This document shows positions 40,506 to 48,266 of a stretch of DNA of 64,000 nucleotides, in pieces (position 1 is the first letter of the stretch; every line of letters begins with the position of its first letter). A program made the translations under genes and the position numbers. The stretch is from Streptomyces longhuiensis (GTDB taxonomy: Bacteria > Actinomycetota > Actinomycetes > Streptomycetales > Streptomycetaceae), in the NCBI RefSeq assembly GCF_020616555.1, contig NZ_CP085173.1:5844001-5908000 (forward strand), given 5' to 3'. The notes below the pieces were generated by a model. It saw nothing but the letters and a program-made list of their open reading frames with translations, made no database searches and was not told the origin of the DNA.

Positions 40506-41075
40506 ATGCGACGTATGAATGACCAACCCGCACGATGGAGCCAGGCGTCCGTCTACCCCGACATGTGGGCCGACCCGGACGACGACCCCCGCAGCGCCGA
40601 AGGCGTCAGCGCGGAGGGCGAACTGGAGACGCTCCGGACCTTCCTGACGGACTACCGTCTGACCCTGCGCATGAAGTGCGAGGGCCTGGACCCGGAGCAG
40701 CTGGCCCGCCGGTCGGTGCCGCCGTCGACGATGTCGCTGCTCGGCCTTCTCCGGCACCTCGCCGAGGCGGAGCGGGACTGGCTCAACTGGATAACCGACG
40801 GTGAGCCGCTGCCGAAGCTGTACGGCGAGCCTGACGGGGACTTCGACGGCGCCGTCGCCGAGCAGGCCGTGGTCGACGCCGCGTACGCCGATCTCGCACG
40901 CGAGCAGGCCGCGACGGACGCCGCGCTCGCGGGGCACGCGGATCTGGGCGAACGTCTTGGGAAGGTCGAGATCCCGGTCCGGGAGCTGCTGGTGCACCGG
41001 GTCGAGGAGTACGCCCGCCACTGCGGCCACGCCGACCTGCTGCGTGAGTGCATCGACGGAAGGGTGGGCCAGTAA
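40506..41075 (+). CDS. DinB/mycothiol-dependent-type (DUF664) four-helix protein
   Basis: Protein of 189 residues with the DinB-like four-helix bundle. The metal-site histidines are seen in MSLLGLLRHLAEAERDWLNW, in LLVHRVEEYARHCGHADLL and in the closing RECIDG. Actinobacterial members include mycothiol- or bacillithiol-type S-transferases and uncharacterised stress proteins. The ATG at 40506 or 40515 could be used; neither has a clear ribosome site. It converges with the DUF397 gene after nine bases. Confidence 0.8.
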   Translation: MRRMNDQPARWSQASVYPDMWADPDDDPRSAEGVSAEGELETLRTFLTDYRLTLRMKCEGLDPEQLARRSVPPSTMSLLGLLRHLAEAERDWLNWITDGEPLPKLYGEPDGDFDGAVAEQAVVDAAYADLAREQAATDAALAGHADLGERLGKVEIPVRELLVHRVEEYARHCGHADLLRECIDGRVGQ

Positions 41076-41084
41076 GCCCGCCGC

Positions 41085-41339
41085 TCAGCGCCGCGGGCGG
41101 TCGGCGGCCTTCACCGCACCGAGGAACGCCGTCCACGCGCCGCTGGTGAACACGACGGCCGGACCGTGAGGGTTCTTGCTGTCACGTACGGGGACGTGGG
41201 CGGCAACGGCGTGGTCGCTGACTTCGAGGCACTGGCCGCTCTCGCCACCGCTGTAACTCGACTTACGCCACATCGGCAGGGCCGAGGCATTGAGGACTCG
41301 GATGCCCTGCCGCTGCTGCTCACTGCTGCTGTGCGTCAT
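41085..41339 (-). CDS. DUF397 domain protein
   Basis: An 84-residue protein with the DUF397 signature: MWRKSSYSGGESGQCLEVSD, VPVRDSKNPHGPAVVFTSGA and WTAFLGAVK. In Streptomyces these small proteins are encoded next to XRE/DUF5753 regulators and work with them, in a manner compared with the WhiJ/BldB system or with toxin-antitoxin pairs. Its start overlaps the end of the XRE gene by 20 bases, so the two are coupled. Confidence 0.9.
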   Translation of the reverse strand: MTHSSSEQQRQGIRVLNASALPMWRKSSYSGGESGQCLEVSDHAVAAHVPVRDSKNPHGPAVVFTSGAWTAFLGAVKAADRPRR

Positions 41340-42150
41340 GCTCGCAATCCTCCGCGACGGACTTGATCAGCGCCAGGGACTTACGGTGCGACAGGGCGTC
41401 GCCCATGGCGTGATCGTAGGCCGTCTGGCATTCACGTACCACGGAGGGGAGTTCGAGGACCCGACCCCATGTGAGGCCCTCCACATACGCGACCTGCGGC
41501 AGGTCCTCGAACCACATCAGGGACACCGGGCCCTCCAGCAGAGCGTGCAAGCCCACAGAGAAGGGCAGCACGTGGACGCGAATGCGGCGGCTTTCGCCCA
41601 ATTCCACGATGTGACGGAGCTGCTCGCACATCACTGCCGGGCCTCCCACGGGGCGCCGCAACACTGCTTCGTCCAGGAGGAACCAGGTCACTGGCGACTT
41701 GAAGTCGTCCAGGACGCGGGCCCTTGCCAGACGTGTGACAAGGAGGCTGTCACGTTCTTCGTCGGTCTTCGGCGGGAAACCGGACTGGAGAACTTCGCGG
41801 GCATAGGTCTCGGTCTGGAGCATGCCGGGCACCAGCTTCGGTGCGTACGTCCGGATCGCCGTCGCCTGGCGCTCCAACTCCAGTGCTTCCGCGAAGTGTT
41901 CGGCAACGCTCCCCTCTCCCTGCGTGGGCAGGAAGTTCTCGAAGACGCCACCTGTCTTGAGTACTTGGTCGAGGCGGCGCGCGTCCTCCAGCGACGGCCG
42001 GCGGCGGCCCGCCTCGATGTGGGCGATGTGCGTGCGCGACATGATGGCCCGCGCACTCAGCTCTTCCTGCGTGAACCCGGCGGTCTCCCGGCGTCGCCGA
42101 AGTTCCTCCCCGTAACTCGTCCGGGATCCGGGATTGTCCTCGATCGCCAT
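41320..42150 (-). CDS. XRE-family regulator with DUF5753 domain (Scr1/WhiJ-type)
   Basis: Regulator of 276 residues. The N-terminal helix-turn-helix is SYGEELRRRRETAGFTQEEL, SARAIMSRTHIAHIEAGRRR and PSLEDARRLD. The DUF5753 domain follows (LELERQATAIRTYAPKLVPG, MLQTETYAREVL, RVHVLPFSVGLHALLEGPVS). ATG 42150 is preferred over the codon two positions upstream. It is the usual partner of the overlapping DUF397 gene. An ACGCAAGTCGC element lies 18 bases before the start and recurs upstream of the helix-turn-helix gene at 42.6 kb. Confidence 0.9.
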   Translation of the reverse strand: MAIEDNPGSRTSYGEELRRRRETAGFTQEELSARAIMSRTHIAHIEAGRRRPSLEDARRLDQVLKTGGVFENFLPTQGEGSVAEHFAEALELERQATAIRTYAPKLVPGMLQTETYAREVLQSGFPPKTDEERDSLLVTRLARARVLDDFKSPVTWFLLDEAVLRRPVGGPAVMCEQLRHIVELGESRRIRVHVLPFSVGLHALLEGPVSLMWFEDLPQVAYVEGLTWGRVLELPSVVRECQTAYDHAMGDALSHRKSLALIKSVAEDCEHDAQQQ

Positions 42151-42167
42151 CCGCAACTCCCGTATGT

Positions 42168-42178
42168 GCGACTTGCGT
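42168..42178 (-). promoter_or_regulatory. ACGCAAGTYGC element, copy 1
   Basis: On the minus strand this reads ACGCAAGTCGC, just upstream of the XRE gene. A second copy, ACGCAAGTTGC, lies on the plus strand at 42511-42521. It is a candidate binding site for the XRE regulator, based on recurrence alone. Confidence 0.4.
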
Positions 42179-42268
42179 TGTCACGCTCGGACCACTGGCG
42201 AGCCTAGCTGTGGCGACCTCACTCTGTGAGCGGATTCCTACGCAGAGCGAGATCGAGAGGCAGCGCAG

Positions 42269-42487
42269 ATGCAGCACGGGGAAGGCGCGTTCGTCGCCCA
42301 CGCCGGTACGGACGTCTACGGGCCCGGCAAGGTGCTCGGTGTCGACGGGGAATCGCGGCGCGTGCGCTTCGTGTACTTCGTGGCGACGATCGCGGCGCGA
42401 GACCTGCGGCCGGCCTCGGAGAGCGAAGAGGTGTGGGTGCGGGCGTGGCTGCGGGAGCGCGCGCAGAGATACGGCGGGCAGTGGTGA
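42269..42487 (+). CDS. Small conserved-looking hypothetical protein
   Basis: A 72-residue protein: MQHGEGAFVAHAGTDVYGPG, a KVLGVDGESRRVRFVYF stretch, then a helical end (EEVWVRAWLRERAQRYGG). The pattern of a small SH3-like barrel (GxxVxxxxYGxGKVLxVDG..VRF) resembles CarD-type or chromo-like N-terminal domains. AGAGG lies about ten bases before the ATG. It is divergent from the XRE gene. Real coding status is likely but not certain. Confidence 0.5.
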   Translation: MQHGEGAFVAHAGTDVYGPGKVLGVDGESRRVRFVYFVATIAARDLRPASESEEVWVRAWLRERAQRYGGQW

Positions 42488-42510
42488 TTACGTCAAGTGA
42501 CCGTTCGCAT

Positions 42511-42521
42511 ACGCAAGTTGC
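42511..42521 (+). promoter_or_regulatory. ACGCAAGTYGC element, copy 2
   Basis: ACGCAAGTTGC upstream of the helix-turn-helix gene, matching ten of eleven positions to the element before the XRE gene. A GCGGTACCG sequence follows at once. Confidence 0.4.
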
Positions 42522-42542
42522 GGTACCGTGAGCGCGACAGCA

Positions 42543-42558
42543 CGCCTCACATGAGGCG
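42543..42558. promoter_or_regulatory. Inverted repeat upstream of the helix-turn-helix gene
   Basis: CGCCTCA and TGAGGCG form a perfect 7-base-arm dyad with a 2-base centre, about 46 bases before the gene start. It is a possible operator. Confidence 0.35.
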
Positions 42559-42603
42559 GCCCTCAACGCCGGTTCCAGCCAGCGAAGAGGGCCTTCATCA
42601 CCA

Positions 42604-43488
42604 GTGGAGAGAAGCCACCGGAAAATGCTTCGTCATGCTATCGCGCCTGCCCGTTTCTTCAGTCAGGTGCCGAACGAAATCCTCCGCCATCCGCGCCTCT
42701 CGTCGGACGCCGTACGGCTGTTGGCCTGGCAGTTGTCGCTCCCCAGTGACGCCGGGGATCCGCTGTCGAAAACCGCCCATCAGGCCGGGATCGGCAAGTG
42801 CGCCTTCAACCGCGCCAAGGGCGAACTGAAGCGCGAGGGCTATCTGCACGAGTGGCGCCAGCAGGGTGTCCGTGGGCTGTGGACGACCGTGCAGCTCGTC
42901 TCCAATGTGCCGCTGAAGCCGGAGCAGGCGCTCGCCTTACGGGACGGGGCTCCGACGGGCGGAAACCCGGCCGCCGGTGAGCCGACCGGCCGGACCGTCG
43001 GCCGTCATCCAGAGAAACCCGTTCTTGAGAACACCCCCCACCATCCCGAGGCGCCTCCCGAAGCGCCTCCCGAGGCTCCTGCGGTGACGGATGCCGGGCG
43101 CCAACTCATCGCCACCATCCTGGACTTGGAGCCAAGGCTCCGCGTACCGCGCGGCATACTGCCGCAGCTGGCGGCCCTGGCGAGCGCCTGGCTGGAGGCG
43201 GGGCACACACCAGGCGGCGTACGGGCGCATGTGCAGCGCAGTTTGCCGGGCCCGAAGCAGCCGATCCACAAGCCGGGCGGCTTGCTGCGGTACATCCTGA
43301 GCGACGTACCACCGGCGCCTGCCGGGGAAGAGTCCCGCCGCCCCGAACCCGTCCAGCCACGCATCGCCCAACTGCGGGAATGCGAGGGCGTCCACACGCA
43401 GGCGCGCCTGTTCCGGCCGGAGGGCGACGAGGAGTTCTGCGGAGAGTGCCTGCGGGGGCGTGTGACTGAGGGTTCGGTGCGGCTGTAG
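42604..43488 (+). CDS. Helix-turn-helix (replication-initiator-like) protein with a TTA codon
   Basis: Protein of 294 residues. The N-terminal winged-helix-like part reads FFSQVPNEILRHPRLSSDAV, RLLAWQLSLPSDAGDPLSKT and AHQAGIGKCAFNRAKGELKR, similar to the helix-turn-helix proteins found beside streptomycete XRE/DUF397 genes. A Pro/Glu-rich repeat linker (APPEAPPEAP) follows, then a C-terminal domain with a late Cys/His cluster (ECEGVHTQARLFRPEGDEEF, CGECLRG) that may bind zinc. A TTA leucine codon at 42937-42939 makes it a candidate bldA-dependent gene. The start is GTG 42604 or ATG 42625. Confidence 0.7.
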   Translation: MERSHRKMLRHAIAPARFFSQVPNEILRHPRLSSDAVRLLAWQLSLPSDAGDPLSKTAHQAGIGKCAFNRAKGELKREGYLHEWRQQGVRGLWTTVQLVSNVPLKPEQALALRDGAPTGGNPAAGEPTGRTVGRHPEKPVLENTPHHPEAPPEAPPEAPAVTDAGRQLIATILDLEPRLRVPRGILPQLAALASAWLEAGHTPGGVRAHVQRSLPGPKQPIHKPGGLLRYILSDVPPAPAGEESRRPEPVQPRIAQLRECEGVHTQARLFRPEGDEEFCGECLRGRVTEGSVRL

Positions 43489-43608
43489 GGCCGCTCCCGG
43501 TGGCCGGTTTGCCGGGACGCGGAAGCGTGTACCTCCCACGGACTGCCGTCCGGCCTCGTTGTATACCTGTCTCCGGTTCGTGAAGGATCACGCGGAGGGG
43601 GTGGGGTC

Positions 43609-44388
43609 ATGGCGGTACGGGCGAGGGCTACGGCTCAGAGCATGGGCGGGGGGCCGGGCAAGGGCGGTGTCCGTCGGCAGTCGCCGGGCCGGACCCGGGC
43701 CGTGGGCGTGCTGCTGATCCTGGTGTCCCTGGCATCGGCGGTGCTCTGTTACCTCGCGTTCTCCTGGTGGCTGCCCTCCGACAGGGACCGCTACCGGGAC
43801 TACGTGGCAGCCGAGCCCTGCCCCGCCCGTGCGCCGGCGACCGACTGCCTGAGCACCTGGCATCTCACCGTCGTGAAGAGGGAGATCAAGAACGCCGGGA
43901 GGACTTCCACCTACAAGGCGACGCTGAAGGACGGGGACGCCTGGCAGGGAGTCGTGGACTTCGGTGACCCGGGGCCGCTCCTGGAGCACCTGAAACCGGG
44001 CGACAAGGTCACCGCCACCGCCTGGCGCCGTGACATCGTCGTACTCAGCAAGGACGGCGTCCGGCAGAACAGCTCCGAGGCGCCCCGTGACGAGATCCAG
44101 ATGAACGCGGCCATGGGCATGCTCGCCGCGTTCTTCGCGGTCCAGGCGTTGGCGTTCGGCGCGGTACGCCTGGTCAGGCCCCGTGACCACGCGCCCCTCA
44201 CCTGGGATCCGTACGGCAGGCGGATGTTCTTCACCAGCATCATCGTCTGCTTCGCGGTGGGGCTCCCGATGGCGTGGACCGGCATCCCGTGGTGGACCGT
44301 GCCGGCCGTCGGACTCCCGGCCATGGCGTGCGCGGCGGTGCTCATGTACCCCCGCCCCGGGCACACGGCCGCACGCGGGGGCAGCTGA
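43609..44388 (+). CDS. Three-helix integral membrane protein, hypothetical
   Basis: Protein of 259 residues. One helix near residue 33 (RAVGVLLILVSLASAVLCYL) is followed by an extracytoplasmic region with two cysteines (AAEPCPARAPATDCLSTWHL) and a beta-rich segment (WQGVVDFGDPGPLLEHLKPG). Three or four more helices come near the C-terminus. The plan resembles uncharacterised actinobacterial membrane proteins with an OB-like outside domain. A GGAGGGGG ribosome site precedes the ATG. Confidence 0.7.
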   Translation: MAVRARATAQSMGGGPGKGGVRRQSPGRTRAVGVLLILVSLASAVLCYLAFSWWLPSDRDRYRDYVAAEPCPARAPATDCLSTWHLTVVKREIKNAGRTSTYKATLKDGDAWQGVVDFGDPGPLLEHLKPGDKVTATAWRRDIVVLSKDGVRQNSSEAPRDEIQMNAAMGMLAAFFAVQALAFGAVRLVRPRDHAPLTWDPYGRRMFFTSIIVCFAVGLPMAWTGIPWWTVPAVGLPAMACAAVLMYPRPGHTAARGGS

Positions 44389-44437
44389 CCGGGGCCGGTT
44401 CCGGGGTCAGGAGGCGAAGGCGCGTAGGGTCTGGGAA

Positions 44438-44896
44438 ATGACTTCGTCCGGGGCCCGCATCGGCAGACACCAGATCCCCGGTCTCCTCCTGATCATGGTC
44501 CCGGAGTCCAGGGAGGGGATCGAGGCCGTGGCGGGGATGTCCGCGGAACAGGCCGTCTCCGGGGATCTCGACTGGTTCGATCTCTACGACTTCCTGCGTG
44601 ACGTGGTCTTCCGCGACCTGGTCCGGCCCGAGCTGCTCACGCCCGAGGCGAAGCGTGACAAGGAACTGCTCGGCCGATGCGCCGAGTTCACCGAGAACCT
44701 GCTCATGAATTCGACCCAGTCCGTGGCGTCCGCCGCGTTCTACCAGTTGGTGGAGCCGCTGTACGAGAGTGAGGAACTCCTTGTCGCGGCGATTCCCCTG
44801 ATGCCGCCGGAGATGCTGCGGGTCACGCGCGAGGAGCTGGCCGAGGAGCGCCTCTCGGCGCGGACACGCTCCGTGTTGGCGGGATATCTGCCCTGA
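44438..44896 (+). CDS. Hypothetical soluble protein
   Basis: Protein of 152 residues starting MTSSGARIGRHQIPGLLLIM, predicted alpha-helical and acidic, with no signal or membrane segment. ATG 44438 gives the compact product; the frame is open upstream inside the previous gene. I recognise no domain. It lies 49 bases after the membrane protein gene. Confidence 0.55.
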   Translation: MTSSGARIGRHQIPGLLLIMVPESREGIEAVAGMSAEQAVSGDLDWFDLYDFLRDVVFRDLVRPELLTPEAKRDKELLGRCAEFTENLLMNSTQSVASAAFYQLVEPLYESEELLVAAIPLMPPEMLRVTREELAEERLSARTRSVLAGYLP

Positions 44897-45354
44897 CCGC
44901 GCATCGAGGCGCTGTGGATCTATGACAGTTCCTCTGCGGAGAGTTCCGTTTCTGAAGGGTGCGCCCGGAATGTCTTCCGGGTCGCGGGCGCGTGTGGGGC
45001 TCCTATATAAACGGGCCGCCTCGTGCCGGGGCGCGGCGCCGGCATCTTCCTCCACGTCAACGGCTCGGGCGCGACCGCGGGCTGCGTCTCCGTGCCGCGC
45101 GCCACGACGGACCGCATCATGAGCTGGGTCCAGCCGGGCGCGCATCCGCGCATCGCGATCGGCTGACGGCCCGGCTCCGTCCCTTCGCGCGAGGTCACAC
45201 GACGCACAGCCGCCTCGAAGGTTGTACGGCCTTCACTGATTGGTCGTGTGAGAAGCGACATGTGTGTGACGCGTGATGCTCCGGTGACCCAATCCGCTTG
45301 GCAAGGCGGGGAGTTGCGAAGGCCGCTCCCCGTACTTGACGAGGAGCGGACGCC
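44897..45354. other. Spacer with a degraded gene
   Basis: This 458-base stretch holds the L,D-transpeptidase remnant at 45011-45166 and otherwise no gene I can support. Several short open frames cross it but none has streptomycete codon bias or a ribosome site. Confidence 0.6.
45011..45166 (+). pseudogene. L,D-transpeptidase (YkuD) C-terminal remnant
   Basis: The reading frame from 45011, just after a TAA at 45008-45010, to the TGA at 45164-45166 encodes GAGIFLHVNGSGATAGCVSV followed by PRATTDRIMSW and the end PGAHPRIAIG. This is the catalytic His...Gly-Cys motif and the natural C-terminus of a streptomycete L,D-transpeptidase. Everything N-terminal to it is missing, and the sequence before it is unrelated. 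It is the relic of a deleted gene. A GTG at 45023 could in theory start a 47-residue peptide. Confidence 0.8.
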
Positions 45355-45804
45355 ATGGGAGTGGGCCACAAACCTGAGCCGAACGCCGCGGACATGCGGC
45401 GGCACGCCGCGGGATTCGTCGCGCACGCCACCGCGCGCAACCGGCTCCCGCTCGACTACACCGTCGTCAGCCTCCGTGTCGCGGACTTCCTCATCGACGG
45501 CCTGCGTAAAGGGACTTCGGACCGGGCGTCGGTCGCGGGGGCTCTGTTCGGTATCGGCGCGTACGTGGGCGAGGTACTGGTGCGGCGGGCCGGGGCCGCG
45601 TGGGTCGACTTCGACGAAGCTCAGCGGGCCTACTTCGGCCAGCCCGTGGGCGTCCGCATGCCCGACGGGCGCGTGTGGAACCCCCTCGGCAAAGTCGTCA
45701 ACCGCTTCGAGCTCGGCCGCGAGGAATCCCTCCAGACCTTCTACCTGACCCTCCACGGACGTGGCGGCGACCGCGGGCGGGGCAAGACCTGCGCCGCCCT
45801 GTGA
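45355..45804 (+). CDS. Hypothetical soluble protein
   Basis: Protein of 149 residues. The centre reads YTVVSLRVADFLIDGLRKGT, GALFGIGAYVGEVLVRRAGA and AWVDFDEAQRAYFGQP, then VWNPLGKVVNRFELGREESL, a pattern seen in small uncharacterised proteins with a conserved G-x-Y-x-G-E-x-L helix. The ATG follows GAGGAGCGGACGCC. No signal is present. It ends 69 bases before the ECF sigma gene. Confidence 0.65.
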   Translation: MGVGHKPEPNAADMRRHAAGFVAHATARNRLPLDYTVVSLRVADFLIDGLRKGTSDRASVAGALFGIGAYVGEVLVRRAGAAWVDFDEAQRAYFGQPVGVRMPDGRVWNPLGKVVNRFELGREESLQTFYLTLHGRGGDRGRGKTCAAL

Positions 45805-45837
45805 TGTGTGTGCCCTGTGACATGTGTGCCCAGTGAC
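45804..45837. repeat. Direct repeat before the first sigma gene
   Basis: Two head-to-tail copies, ATGTGTGTGCCCTGTGAC (45804-45821) and ATGTGTGCCCAGTGAC (45822-45837), end 36 bases before the sigma factor ATG. They may be part of its promoter or a protein-binding site. Confidence 0.5.
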
Positions 45838-45873
45838 ATTTCCGTGGGCCGGGACGCTGATGACCGTGGGGGC

Positions 45874-46551
45874 ATGGACGCATCGATCCGTGCCGAGTCG
45901 GGTCAGTTCGCGGACGTACGAAGAGGACAACTGTTGGGCCAGGGTGGGGAGCCCCGTCGCACACAGGCGCGCGACGAAGAGCTGGGCAGGGCAGTGGCGC
46001 GGGCGCAAGAGGGTGACGAAGCGTCCTTCGCGGTCGCCTACCGTCTCGTGCAGCCCGGTCTCCTCGGATATCTGCGCGGCCTCGTCGGCGACGAGGCCGA
46101 GGACGTCGCCTCCGACGCCTGGCTGGAGATAGCCCGCGACCTGGGACGCTTCCGTGGGGACGGCACCGGGTTCCGCGGATGGACCGCCACCATCGCCCGG
46201 CACCGTGCCCTCGACCTGCTGCGCCGCCAGAAGGTGCGCCCGCGTCCCTCCGGCCTCGAACAGGACATGCTCGAACTCCCCGGCATCCACAGCACGTCCG
46301 ACCAGGCTCTTGAGACGATCTCCACCGCGGAGGCGCTCACGCTGATCAGTGACCTCCCGCGCGACCAGGCCGAGGCGGTGCTGCTGCGCGTCGTCGTCGG
46401 GCTCGACGGGCCGTCCTCCGCGCGCGTCCTCGGCAAACGCCCCGGCGCCGTGCGGACTGCCGCTTACCGCGGCCTCAAGAAGCTCGCGGACCGGCTCGGC
46501 GCGCGAGGTGTGACGGATGACGGCCCCACGACGCTGGGGGAGTCGAGATGA
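45874..46551 (+). CDS. ECF-type RNA polymerase sigma factor (cassette 1)
   Basis: Extracytoplasmic-function sigma factor of 225 residues. Region 2 is visible as GDEASFAVAYRLVQPGLLGY, VGDEAEDVASDAWLEIARDL and GWTATIARHRALDLLRRQK. Region 4 is LPRDQAEAVLLRVVVGLDGP and GKRPGAVRTAAYRGLKKLAD. ATG 45874 follows GGGGG and leaves a 40-residue leader. Its stop overlaps the next gene (ATGA at 46548), a membrane partner that probably acts as anti-sigma factor. A paralogous pair follows directly. Confidence 0.88.
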   Translation: MDASIRAESGQFADVRRGQLLGQGGEPRRTQARDEELGRAVARAQEGDEASFAVAYRLVQPGLLGYLRGLVGDEAEDVASDAWLEIARDLGRFRGDGTGFRGWTATIARHRALDLLRRQKVRPRPSGLEQDMLELPGIHSTSDQALETISTAEALTLISDLPRDQAEAVLLRVVVGLDGPSSARVLGKRPGAVRTAAYRGLKKLADRLGARGVTDDGPTTLGESR

Positions 46552-47300
46552 CTGAAAACCCACTCAGGCAGGACCACGGGTCGGCCGGCCCGGAAGGAGC
46601 CGGAGGCTTCGAGACTCTGCTCGCCGCCGCCGTACGCTCGGCGAAACAGCGGGACGGCGCCCAGGAACGGGCCGTCGCCGCGTTCCGGGAGGCCCGCGAC
46701 CAGGGAGCCCATTCGTCGGCCAGGACGCGACGCCGGGACGACTGGCGTCCGCGCCCCCGAGGCCTCGCCCGCTGGTCACTGCGCACCACCGTGGGCACGC
46801 TGGTCGCGGGCGTCGCCCTGGGCGGCGTCGCGATGGCCGGCATCGGCGCGGGCGGGGACGCCCCGGGCGACGATGCCGAACAGCGTCCGACGCCCAGGCG
46901 GAGCGCCTCCAGCTCCCCCGGGCGGCCCATGCCCGAGCAGGTCCGGCCGTCCGCCACGGTGCCCGCCCCGTCCCACGCGCCCGGCCGGTCCGCCGGTCAC
47001 CCGGACCAGGCCGGTGACACCCTCGCCAAGTGCCACGCGTACGCATCCGTACGGGGCCGGGGCGAGGCGCTCGACTCGCCCGCATGGCAGCGCTTCCTCG
47101 CGGAGGCGGGCGGAGAGGCCTCCGTGGACGCGTACTGCGCGGCGGAGCGGGCCCGCCAGGAGACCGGCAACGGCGGCGACAAGGCGGCCGGCGGGAAAGC
47201 CGACGGTCAGCAGAGCGGGCACCCGAGCCCGAAGCCGAGCCGGGCGAAGAATCCCAAGAAGTGGCTGAACCCCGAGAAACAGGGGAGTCCCGGCGAGTAA
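46548..47300 (+). CDS. Single-pass membrane partner of the sigma factor (cassette 1)
   Basis: Protein of 250 residues. A cytoplasmic N-terminus of about 80 residues contains the AVAAFREARDQG helix shared with the second cassette. One membrane helix follows (TTVGTLVAGVALGGVAMAGI), then a Pro/Ser-rich stalk and an extracellular segment with two cysteines (LAKCHAYASVRGRG ... VDAYCAAERA), and a Lys/Pro-rich end. The topology is that of an anti-sigma factor, but no zinc anti-sigma motif is present. The start is coupled to the sigma gene. Confidence 0.75.
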   Translation: MTENPLRQDHGSAGPEGAGGFETLLAAAVRSAKQRDGAQERAVAAFREARDQGAHSSARTRRRDDWRPRPRGLARWSLRTTVGTLVAGVALGGVAMAGIGAGGDAPGDDAEQRPTPRRSASSSPGRPMPEQVRPSATVPAPSHAPGRSAGHPDQAGDTLAKCHAYASVRGRGEALDSPAWQRFLAEAGGEASVDAYCAAERARQETGNGGDKAAGGKADGQQSGHPSPKPSRAKNPKKWLNPEKQGSPGE

Positions 47301-47400
47301 AGGTGCGGGGGCGGCACGCCTCGGCCTGCACACCTCGAAGGGCACCGCCGGGACGGCCGAGGCCGCCACCCCCCACAGGAGAGGCCCCGGCCGTCGCGCG

Positions 47401-47425
47401 GTACGGGCCGCGCGGCGGCCCGTAC
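47401..47425 (+). terminator. Hairpin between the two sigma cassettes
   Basis: GTACGGGCCGC (47401-47411) pairs perfectly with GCGGCCCGTAC (47415-47425) around a 3-base loop, 100 bases after the first partner gene. The rest of this 279-base gap is the probable promoter region of the second cassette, with TGTCAC occurring twice near 47456-47475. Confidence 0.7.
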
Positions 47426-47579
47426 TACCTTCAGCGCCGCGCGTGCGGTTTCTGTCACACCGCGTTGTGTCACGTGCTAGTTGCGGGTTGTACCAAACGT
47501 GGACGGGGAGCGGTATCAGGCCGTAGCGTGCTGGTTCGCGTCGGTGAGCGGCGCAGGGTTTAAGCGCAAGGGTGGCGCA

Positions 47580-48266
47580 GTGCTGGGGGACGACGCGGAG
47601 CTGACGGCCGCGGTGCATGCGGCGCAGGACGGGGACGAGACCGCGTTCCGGACTGTGTACCGCGCGGTGCATCCACGCCTGCTCGGGTACGTACGGACAC
47701 TGGTCGGTGAACCGGACGCGGAGGACGTCGCGTCCGAGGCCTGGCTGCAGATCGCCCGGGATCTCGACCGGTTCAGCGGCGACGCCGACCGCTTCCGCGG
47801 CTGGGCCGCACGCATTGCCCGTAACCGCGCCCTCGACCACATACGGATGCGGGGCCGCCGGCCCGCCATAGGCGGTGACGAGACCGAGCTCACCGGCCGG
47901 CCCGCGATATCCGACACCGCCGACGAGGCGATGGAACTCCTCGCCACCGGTGACACGCTCGCGCTCATCGCCCAGCTTCCGCAGGACCAGGCCGAGGCCG
48001 TCGTCCTGCGCGTCGTCGTCGGGCTCGACGCGAAGAGCGCCGCCCAGACCCTCGGCAAGCGTCCGGGCGCCGTCAGGACCGCGGCGCACCGCGGCCTCAA
48101 GCGCCTCGCCGAGTTGCTCGGTGCCGAGGGTTCGCATGTGCAGACGGCGCACGAGGGCCGCGACGGCACGCTCGACGCCGTACCGCCCCCGAGAGAACCG
48201 CGCGGGCACGCGGTGACGTCCGCCGGTGTGACGCATTCGCGGACGCGGACGCAGAAGGACATGTGA
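47580..48266 (+). CDS. ECF-type RNA polymerase sigma factor (cassette 2)
   Basis: Paralogue of the first sigma factor, 228 residues. Region 2 reads GDETAFRTVYRAVHPRLLGY, DAEDVASEAWLQIARDLDRF and GWAARIARNRALDHIRMR. Region 4 reads LPQDQAEAVVLRVVVGLDAK and GKRPGAVRTAAHRGLKRLAE. GTG 47580 is preferred because AAGGGTGG lies just upstream and the product starts immediately before the conserved part. The frame is open to 47481. An extra C-terminal tail of about 45 residues (GSHVQTAHEGRDG onward) is not in the first copy. Coupled to its partner by TGATG. Confidence 0.87.
   Translation: MLGDDAELTAAVHAAQDGDETAFRTVYRAVHPRLLGYVRTLVGEPDAEDVASEAWLQIARDLDRFSGDADRFRGWAARIARNRALDHIRMRGRRPAIGGDETELTGRPAISDTADEAMELLATGDTLALIAQLPQDQAEAVVLRVVVGLDAKSAAQTLGKRPGAVRTAAHRGLKRLAELLGAEGSHVQTAHEGRDGTLDAVPPPREPRGHAVTSAGVTHSRTRTQKDM

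Noticed and set aside
44922..45276. Open frames of 66 and 105 codons across the L,D-transpeptidase relic
   Set aside because: They are in other frames than the relic, have atypical codon use and no ribosome site.
40051..45354. Accessory region considered as an integrated element or prophage
   Set aside because: No integrase, transposase, relaxase, terminal repeat, tRNA target or att duplication was found. Codon use is mostly normal.
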